A DNA stretch of 9,889 bases from Acidimicrobiia bacterium. Lineage in GTDB: Bacteria > Actinomycetota > Acidimicrobiia > Spongiisociales > SHLN01. Of this stretch, positions 5,617 to 9,889 are shown one piece after another. The stretch covers positions 1 through 9,889 of the forward strand of contig JABDOU010000276.1 in NCBI GenBank assembly GCA_013043085.1, written 5' to 3'. Both the position numbers and the translations under genes were made by a program. Below the pieces are notes generated by a model that ran no database searches, was not told the DNA's origin, and was given only the letters and a program-made list of their open reading frames with translations. The first letter of the stretch is position 1. Every line of letters begins with the position of its first letter.

Positions 5617-7487
5617 CAGGCGAGCTCCTGCTCCCAATCCCACGTCTCGAGATTGTGTTTGATCCTTTGCAAGAACAGCACGGCCGTGGAACCGTCAAAA
5701 GCCCGGTGATCCCACGTCAGGCCCAGATACCCGATGTGACGAATCGCAATGGAATCGTTGCCGGCGGTGTCGGTGGCAACGACCGCTCGCTTTGTCACAG
5801 TATCCGTTGAGAGAATCGCGGTGTTGGGCACGTTGATGATCGGCGCCGTCAAAAAGGACCCGTAGGGACCAGGATTCGATATCGAAAACGTCGAACCGGA
5901 CACGTCATCAGGCTCGAGGGAGCCGGATCGCGCTCGATCGGCGACGGCCCGGATGTTGCGGGCGAGTCCAACGATTCTGAGACTGTCAGCGTTGCGAACG
6001 GTTCCGACGAGGAGACCTTCCTGGTTCAGGTCGATCGCAATTCCGATATTGCGAGCTTCGTGATACACGGCTTTGCCTTGATCCGGATAGATAGAGCTGT
6101 TGACGACGGGGAAGGCCGCCAGCGCATCGACAACAGCCCTGGCAACGAACGGCAGGTATGTCAGCGAGAAACCTTCACGGGCCTTGAAGTCGGCTTTGTG
6201 CTTCTGCCGAATCTGTTCGACCAGTTCGTAATCAACTTCGACCGCCGTCCACACGTGGGCGGCCGTCGTCTTGGCCAGGATCATGTTCTTCGCGATCCGT
6301 TGACGCAAGCGATCCAAAGCAACGACTCGATCCCCGGCAAGCAGCGGCACACCTTCAGGTGGTTCGACGCCGTCGCCGGCCGGCGCTGGTTGACCGGCCG
6401 GAGCCGGTTCACCGGCCGGAGCCGTCGAAGCCGCCGCGGGTGCTGTGGTCGCCGCCGGGGCCGGAACCGGAGGGGGAGGTGGAGGGGGCGCAGCAGATGA
6501 CGGCGTAGGTTCCGGAGTTGTCGGGGAGGCGGGGGGTTGAGCAGGTGCGGCGGCGGCCGGGGCCGGAGATTGACCTCCGGATGCGATGAAGGCCTCAACG
6601 TCTTTGCGGGTGATTCGCCCATTTTTTCCGGTGCCGGGAACCCGATCGAGATCTACATTTGCTTCACGTGCCAGTTTCCGGACGACGGGCGAGACATTGC
6701 CTCGTCCTGATCCTTCGAGTGACCCGGATTGACCGTTGGCGTCGGCCGCCGGTGACGCTTGCGTCGCGCCATCGGTCATCGGCACATTGTCTGCGCCGGA
6801 ACTGACGGGGTCAGCGACGACCTGGGCGGGGGCACCTGCGGCTGATCCAATGATGGCCAGAGCGGTACCGACCTGAGCCGTCTCTCCAACGGGAACCAGG
6901 ATCTCCTGCAGCACACCAGCCGCCGGCGAAGGGATCTCCGTATCGACTTTGTCGGTTGATATCTCGAGAAGCACCTCATCTTCGGCGACCGCATCTCCTA
7001 CAGATTTCGCCCAGCTGAGCACTACTCCCTCGGTGACCGTCTCGCCGAGCTGAGGCATCTCGACTGTAAAGCCGCCACCGCCGGTTGCTGCTGGAGCCGC
7101 CTCGGCCGCTGCAACGGGCTGGGGAGTCGGTGCGGCTGCCGGCGCCTCGGGAGCGGGCGGTTCGGTCGATGAATCTTGTTCTGCCATCTCCGGAGCTGCT
7201 GATTGAACCCGTGACTCAGGCTCGGAATCCGATGCGGCGCCTGCCCCGTCCGCCTCGCCGATGATGGCGAGCTGAGCTCCGACGGCGACCGTTTCGCCCT
7301 CCTGCACGAGGATCTCCTGCAGCACGCCAGAACTTGGAGACGGAATCTCGGTATCGACTTTGTCTGTCGAGATCTCGAGGAGGACTTCGTCCTCGCTCAC
7401 CGTGTCACCAACCTGTTTCGCCCAACGTAAGACAACACCTTCGGTTACGGTCTCGCCCAGTTGCGGCATGGTTACGGTTACAGCCAT
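5616..7487 (-). CDS. sucB: 2-oxoacid dehydrogenase E2, dihydrolipoamide acyltransferase (actinobacterial SucB/DlaT type)
   Basis: This E2 core protein carries acyl groups on swinging lipoyl arms and transfers them to CoA in a cytosolic 2-oxoacid dehydrogenase complex. Over 623 residues it shows lipoyl domain 1 (about 3-78, lipoyl-lysine Lys43 in TDKVD), an Ala/Pro/Glu linker, lipoyl domain 2 (about 140-215, Lys180), a second linker, a peripheral-subunit-binding domain (about 264-300: SPVVRKLARE, GTGKNGRITRKDV), a long Ala/Pro linker with seven consecutive prolines near 334-340, and the acyltransferase domain (about 385-620) with the active-site HRAFDG, His594 and Asp598. The two-lipoyl layout and neighbouring lipoylation genes match actinobacterial SucB, called DlaT in mycobacteria, which can serve pyruvate and 2-oxoglutarate dehydrogenases; a branched-chain role cannot be excluded. 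The ATG follows an AAAGGGA ribosome-binding site. Its TGA overlaps the next start. No E1 gene is in view. Confidence 0.93.
   Translation of the reverse strand: MAVTVTMPQLGETVTEGVVLRWAKQVGDTVSEDEVLLEISTDKVDTEIPSPSSGVLQEILVQEGETVAVGAQLAIIGEADGAGAASDSEPESRVQSAAPEMAEQDSSTEPPAPEAPAAAPTPQPVAAAEAAPAATGGGGFTVEMPQLGETVTEGVVLSWAKSVGDAVAEDEVLLEISTDKVDTEIPSPAAGVLQEILVPVGETAQVGTALAIIGSAAGAPAQVVADPVSSGADNVPMTDGATQASPAADANGQSGSLEGSGRGNVSPVVRKLAREANVDLDRVPGTGKNGRITRKDVEAFIASGGQSPAPAAAAPAQPPASPTTPEPTPSSAAPPPPPPPVPAPAATTAPAAASTAPAGEPAPAGQPAPAGDGVEPPEGVPLLAGDRVVALDRLRQRIAKNMILAKTTAAHVWTAVEVDYELVEQIRQKHKADFKAREGFSLTYLPFVARAVVDALAAFPVVNSSIYPDQGKAVYHEARNIGIAIDLNQEGLLVGTVRNADSLRIVGLARNIRAVADRARSGSLEPDDVSGSTFSISNPGPYGSFLTAPIINVPNTAILSTDTVTKRAVVATDTAGNDSIAIRHIGYLGLTWDHRAFDGSTAVLFLQRIKHNLETWDWEQELA
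5625..5629 (-). promoter_or_regulatory. Ribosome-binding site of lipB-lipA inside the E2 gene
   Basis: Minus-strand AGGAG lies 8 bases before the ATG at 5616, within the last E2 codons. It supports that start over the ATG at 5643 and, with the TGATG overlap, suggests translational coupling. Confidence 0.7.
6375..6428 (-). repeat. Three imperfect 18-base tandem units in the E2 linker
   Basis: Units at 6375-6392, 6393-6410 and 6411-6428 share an (a/g)ccggccgg core and encode repeated Pro-Ala-Pro-Ala-Gly with Glu or Gln spacers near residues 354-371. They lie in the flexible linker before the acyltransferase domain, where length changes should be tolerated. Confidence 0.7.
6846..7475 (-). repeat. 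Internal duplication of the lipoyl domain in E2
   Basis: Residues 5-77 (nt 7257-7475) and 142-214 (nt 6846-7064) align without gaps; by my count 60 of 73 positions are identical. The stretch around each lipoyl-lysine, EDEVLLEISTDKVDTEIPSP, is the same in both. Many synonymous codons differ, so this is not a fresh nucleotide-level duplication. Confidence 0.85.
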
Positions 7488-7502
7488 TCGTCCCTTTTTC
7501 TA

Positions 7503-7526
7503 TTGCCGTTTTCAGTTGCCGTTTTC
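7503..7526. repeat. Direct repeat in the E3-E2 spacer
   Basis: TTGCCGTTTTC occurs at 7503-7513 and again at 7516-7526 (13-base period) in the 65-base gap between the E3 stop and the E2 start. On the transcribed strand this is a repeated GAAAACGGCAA in the E2 leader. It could be a protein-binding site or a neutral duplication; the function is unknown. Confidence 0.5.
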
Positions 7527-7552
7527 TTCGCGACCTCGTCGATCTTACCGGC

Positions 7553-8923
7553 TCAGTGAAGGCTTCTCCCCGCGGCGCCGAGGAGCGTCTCGCCAACCGC
7601 TTCGGAGAGCGTCGGATGGGCGTGGATGAACGCAGCTGCCTCGGCAGGAAGTGCCTCCCATGCCACGGCATACATGAGCTCGTGGATCATCTCGCCCGCC
7701 GATGGGCCTACGACCGTTGCTCCCAGAATGGGGCCATCTTTCTCACTGACGATCTTCACCATGCCCTGGTTTTCACCGATGATGATCGCGCGACCGACTC
7801 CGGCAAATGGATGCCGGGTTTTGTCGATTTCGTACCCGGCCTCCTTGGCCTGGGCCTCGGTAAGCCCCACCGATGCGAGCTCGGGATGGCTGTACACGAC
7901 CAGAGGGATCGCACGGTAATCGACGGGTGCACTGGCACCGGTCGCGATATGAGTCACTGCGGCGATGCCTTCTGCGAAGCCGGCATGAGCGAGTTGCGGA
8001 GCGCCTGCAACGACATCGCCTACTGCATAGACACCTGGCTCCGCAGTCAGTTGGGTCGCCGGATCGACGACGATGTAGCCACGGTCGGTTTCGACGTTGA
8101 CCGAATCCAGACCGATACCGTCGGTTTGTGGGGCTCGACCAACGGCCACGAGCACCACATCGACCTCAACCGACTCTTCGCCGAAGGGCACCTGCAACCG
8201 TCCATGGACCGGTACTGGATTGCCAATGCTGGTCCCGGTTCTCACATTGACACCGCGCGTTTTGAGGGCTCGCTCCAAAGCATTTGCTGCCTGCGGCTCA
8301 GAACCCGGAACCACCTGGTCGAGCATCTCGAACAACCAGACCTCGGAGCCAAAGTCACTGAGCAGGGAGGCGAATTCGCATCCAATGGCGCCGGCGCCGA
8401 TGATCGCCACTTTCTCGGGACGTTGCGGCCAGTCGAGTGCATGATCCGACGTGACGACTCTCTCACCGTCGATGTCGTAGCCGGGAATGGATCTGGCTTC
8501 GGAGCCGGTAGCGATGATGACGTGGTTCGCCTCGAGCTCCTCATCGCCGTGCTCGCCAGACACAATGACCTTCTTGGATCCGGCCAATCGCCCAAAACCG
8601 TTGAAGATATCTACCTTGCGATTCCGCAAGAGCCCACCGAGCCCGGTGACGAGCTGGTTGACGACCTCGTGTTTCCGCTCGAGCGCCCGACCCCAGTTGA
8701 CCGTCGGTTCCGATGTATCGACTCCGTAGTGCCCGGCTTCTTTGACCGTGCGAAATACGTCAGCAGCATGGAGCCAGGTTTTGGCCGGAATGCATCCGCG
8801 TGTGAGACAGACACCACCCACCGTCGCCTTCTCCACGAGCGCTACCTTCAGCCCGAAGTTATGGGCATAGAGCGCTGAGGCATATCCGCCTGGTCCGCCG
8901 CCGATCACCACGATGTCGTACAA
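7553..8923 (-). CDS. lpdA: Dihydrolipoamide dehydrogenase (E3)
   Basis: This FAD enzyme reoxidises the dihydrolipoyl arms of E2 and passes electrons to NAD+. The 456-residue chain has the FAD-binding GGGPGG (8-13), the redox disulfide Cys39/Cys44 in GGVCLTRGCIPAK, an NAD-binding GAGAIGCEFASLL in the middle, a second FAD contact AVGDV, and the catalytic dyad His436/Glu441 in HPTLSEAVGE contributed to the partner subunit of the homodimer. The cysteine motif reads CLTRGC rather than the common CLNVGC, a variant that occurs among E3 enzymes. I place the start at the TTG at 8923: AGGGAG lies 6 bases upstream and the protein then begins MYDIVVIGGG, as is typical. A TTG at 8950 would add nine residues without a ribosome-binding site. 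E2 follows 65 bases downstream, so the two are probably co-transcribed. Confidence 0.96.
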   Translation of the reverse strand: MYDIVVIGGGPGGYASALYAHNFGLKVALVEKATVGGVCLTRGCIPAKTWLHAADVFRTVKEAGHYGVDTSEPTVNWGRALERKHEVVNQLVTGLGGLLRNRKVDIFNGFGRLAGSKKVIVSGEHGDEELEANHVIIATGSEARSIPGYDIDGERVVTSDHALDWPQRPEKVAIIGAGAIGCEFASLLSDFGSEVWLFEMLDQVVPGSEPQAANALERALKTRGVNVRTGTSIGNPVPVHGRLQVPFGEESVEVDVVLVAVGRAPQTDGIGLDSVNVETDRGYIVVDPATQLTAEPGVYAVGDVVAGAPQLAHAGFAEGIAAVTHIATGASAPVDYRAIPLVVYSHPELASVGLTEAQAKEAGYEIDKTRHPFAGVGRAIIIGENQGMVKIVSEKDGPILGATVVGPSAGEMIHELMYAVAWEALPAEAAAFIHAHPTLSEAVGETLLGAAGRSLH

Positions 8924-8929
8924 GTCGCT

Positions 8930-8935
8930 CTCCCT
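8930..8935 (-). promoter_or_regulatory. Ribosome-binding site deciding a TTG start for lpdA
   Basis: Minus-strand AGGGAG with a 6-base spacer before the TTG at 8923. It outweighs the in-frame TTG at 8950. Confidence 0.7.
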
Positions 8936-8950
8936 ACTGTGGTCCCGCAA

Positions 8951-8979
8951 AGCTTAGAACCAGTGTCAATTCGTGTCTC
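8951..8979 (-). promoter_or_regulatory. Weak candidate promoter for lpdA
   Basis: Minus strand: GAGACA (8979-8974), a 17-base spacer, and TAAGCT (8956-8951), which fits the TANNNT -10 pattern of actinobacterial promoters. It would place transcription about 20 bases before the lpdA TTG. The -35 matches TTGACA in only four of six positions and overlaps the stop codon of the small upstream gene. Confidence 0.25.
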
Positions 8980-9073
8980 AGACGCCGATGAAAACAACCA
9001 GCCACCACAATCCGGCGCCGAGAATCATGATTCCGGTAACAAGCGCTGCGAGGATGAGGTAGCGGGTCTGCAT
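8978..9073 (-). CDS. 31-residue single-span membrane peptide
   Basis: From the ATG at 9073 the frame encodes MQTRY followed by about 24 hydrophobic residues with the motif GAGLWWLVVFIGV at the end, and stops with TGA at 8978. This is one transmembrane helix with an N-terminal Arg and almost no soluble part. About three quarters of codons end in G or C, as in the neighbouring genes, which supports real coding. There is no ribosome-binding site, but a TACCGT element (9088-9083) ends 10 bases before the ATG, compatible with a near-leaderless message. It lies 54 bases upstream of lpdA on the same strand. I recognise no family; it could be a small membrane protein or, less likely, a chance frame. 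Confidence 0.5.
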   Translation of the reverse strand: MQTRYLILAALVTGIMILGAGLWWLVVFIGV

Positions 9074-9081
9074 GCGGACGC

Positions 9082-9088
9082 TACGGTA
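9082..9088. promoter_or_regulatory. Candidate symmetric -10 element for divergent transcription
   Basis: The sequence TACGGTA gives TACGGT on the plus strand (9082-9087) and TACCGT on the minus strand (9088-9083); both fit TANNNT. The plus-strand hexamer ends 8 bases before the hydrolase ATG, right for a leaderless start at 9095. The minus-strand hexamer ends 10 bases before the peptide ATG at 9073. Neither gene has a ribosome-binding site. No convincing -35 was seen. Confidence 0.35.
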
Positions 9089-9094
9089 CCAGTG

Positions 9095-9724
9095 ATGACA
9101 AGCAACGAATCCTTCACGATCATGTCCACCGATAGCGTCGAGCTCGAGGCCCTGATCGACTGGCCGCAAGACCCTCGCATGCTGCTCGTCCTTTGCCATC
9201 CCCACCCGCAGCATGGCGGAACGATGCGGGCCCCGCTGCTTGAGAAGATCAGCTCCGTTCTCGTCGGGTCAGATATTGCGGTGCTTCGCTTCAATTTCCG
9301 GGGTATCGGCACCAGTACCGGCGAATGGCACGGCGGAAGCGGCGAAATCGAAGATGTAGGAGCCGCGGTCGATGCAGCTCGTGGCATGGAGACACGCTTA
9401 GACCTTGCTCTCGGCGGCTGGTCGTTCGGCGCCGCAACGAGCCTGGCGTGGCAATCGATGCGCCACGAACCAATGCCGTGGATCGGCATTGCGCCACCGG
9501 TTGCCAGTAGTAGGACGCCGGACCTGCCTCTGCCTGACACTGTTCCTCAAGCTCGACGTCTTTTCATCGTCGGAGATCGCGACCAGTTTGTGACCGTCTC
9601 CGAACTATCGGACTACGCCAAGGCCATCGGAGCGGAAGTCGAGGTGTTCGCCGGCAGCGACCATTTCTTCCATTTCAGGGAGGAGAAAGTCGCGAACCGG
9701 ATGCTGGAGTTTCTCAGGAATTGA
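9095..9724 (+). CDS. Alpha/beta hydrolase, COG2945-like
   Basis: This 209-residue cytosolic protein, without signal peptide or membrane segment, has the alpha/beta hydrolase layout. HPHPQHGGTM (35-44) follows the first strand and is characteristic of the COG2945 group of predicted hydrolases. RFNFRGIGTSTGEW (65-78) is the next conserved block. The nucleophile elbow is GWSFG with Ser110, the acid is Asp161 or Asp163 in GDRDQFV, and the catalytic His190 is in GSDHFFHF. The substrate of this group is not established, so an esterase- or thioesterase-like reaction is only inferred. I chose the ATG at 9095 because a TACGGT -10 element sits at leaderless distance; GTG at 9092 and ATG at 9122 (Met10) are alternatives, and none has a ribosome-binding site. 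It is divergent from the small membrane peptide and convergent with the gene at the right edge. Confidence 0.88.
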   Translation: MTSNESFTIMSTDSVELEALIDWPQDPRMLLVLCHPHPQHGGTMRAPLLEKISSVLVGSDIAVLRFNFRGIGTSTGEWHGGSGEIEDVGAAVDAARGMETRLDLALGGWSFGAATSLAWQSMRHEPMPWIGIAPPVASSRTPDLPLPDTVPQARRLFIVGDRDQFVTVSELSDYAKAIGAEVEVFAGSDHFFHFREEKVANRMLEFLRN

Positions 9725-9739
9725 GTTCGATGGTCGAAC
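9725..9739 (+). terminator. Small hairpin directly after the hydrolase stop
   Basis: GTTCGA-TGG-TCGAAC is a perfect 6-base inverted repeat with a 3-base loop beginning one base after the TGA. No T-run follows, so intrinsic termination is doubtful; it lies in the 59-base gap between convergent genes, where a terminator would be expected. Confidence 0.3.
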
Positions 9740-9783
9740 CGTTCAACCTGCGCCAGGACGAGGTTCTGACCTGAGAGCCCGCA

Positions 9784-9889
9784 TCAAGATTCAGCAGCGG
9801 CCTTGAGACCGGCCAGGACTGCTTCCATGCCCTCTCGCACTGCTTCTGCCCGCCCGGCTTTGATCCGCTCGGCGTCTTCCGGGTACTTC
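9784..9889 (-). CDS. C-terminal end of an unidentified protein
   Basis: The last 34 codons of a minus-strand gene end at TGA (9786-9784); the rest lies beyond the right edge. The visible tail starts KYPEDAERIKAG and ends VLAGLKAAAES. It is rich in Ala, Glu, Arg and Lys and should form one or two amphipathic helices. Third codon positions are mostly G or C, as in the neighbouring genes, which argues for real coding. A tail of this kind resembles the C-terminal helix of SRPBCC/START-fold proteins, but that is only an impression. It converges with the hydrolase gene. Confidence 0.5.
   Translation of the reverse strand, partial: KYPEDAERIKAGRAEAVREGMEAVLAGLKAAAES

Noticed and set aside
5616..5643. 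Upstream ATG at 5643 as the LipB-LipA start
   Set aside because: It would add nine residues (MGLGAGARL) overlapping the E2 end, has no good ribosome-binding site, and LipB proteins typically begin right at the equivalent of MLRVRWLGRL.
7334..8878. A 514-codon plus-strand open frame opposite lpdA and the start of the E2 gene
   Set aside because: It is a GC-rich antisense shadow of two clearly identified genes. Its translation shows no recognisable domain and is rich in Arg, His and Cys, as expected for an unselected frame.
8964..8969. A perfect TTGACA on the minus strand upstream of lpdA
   Set aside because: No -10-like hexamer lies 16-18 bases downstream; the sequence there is GC-rich (GGGACC). 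It may be chance.

Overview
The window is high-GC, gene-dense bacterial DNA that looks actinobacterial. The best clue is the order E2 acyltransferase, lipB, lipA, which matches the dlaT-lipB-lipA cluster known from mycobacteria and relatives. The E2 is the long, two-lipoyl-domain actinobacterial SucB/DlaT type, and TTG and apparently leaderless starts also fit. A deep-branching group such as Acidimicrobiia is plausible, but this is inference; there is no rRNA or other taxonomic marker.

Layout, left to right. Positions 2-67 hold the last codons of a plus-strand, probably membrane-protein gene. A long minus-strand series follows, which in order of transcription (right to left) is: a 31-residue single-span membrane peptide (8978-9073), dihydrolipoamide dehydrogenase E3 (7553-8923), a two-lipoyl-domain E2 acyltransferase (5616-7487), a LipB-LipA fusion protein (4015-5616), transketolase (1991-3934), a family 2 glycosyltransferase carrying a shortened methyltransferase-like tail (579-1934), and a SlyD-like FKBP lipoprotein (64-582). 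At the right, an alpha/beta hydrolase of the COG2945 type (9095-9724) runs on the plus strand and converges on the 3' end of an unidentified minus-strand gene (9784 to the edge).

How the genes fit together. E3 and E2 are the lipoamide-handling parts of a 2-oxoacid dehydrogenase complex. The next gene, whose start overlaps the E2 stop (TGATG), encodes both steps of lipoyl cofactor assembly in one polypeptide: octanoyl transfer (LipB) and sulfur insertion (LipA). The enzyme that needs lipoylation and the machine that lipoylates it are therefore translationally coupled. Transketolase continues the central-carbon theme. The glycosyltransferase and FKBP genes overlap by ATGA and form a separate pair, probably for envelope or exported functions. 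No E1 gene is present.

The most notable items are the LipB-LipA fusion, the glycosyltransferase whose methyltransferase-like tail seems to have lost part of its SAM-binding region, a candidate symmetric -10 element between the small membrane peptide and the hydrolase that could drive two near-leaderless divergent transcripts, and two convergent genes whose stop codons share one CTAG. I see no tRNA, rRNA, CRISPR array, insertion sequence or phage gene, and no gene-free stretch longer than about 60 bases except the 8924-9094 region, which holds the small peptide gene.
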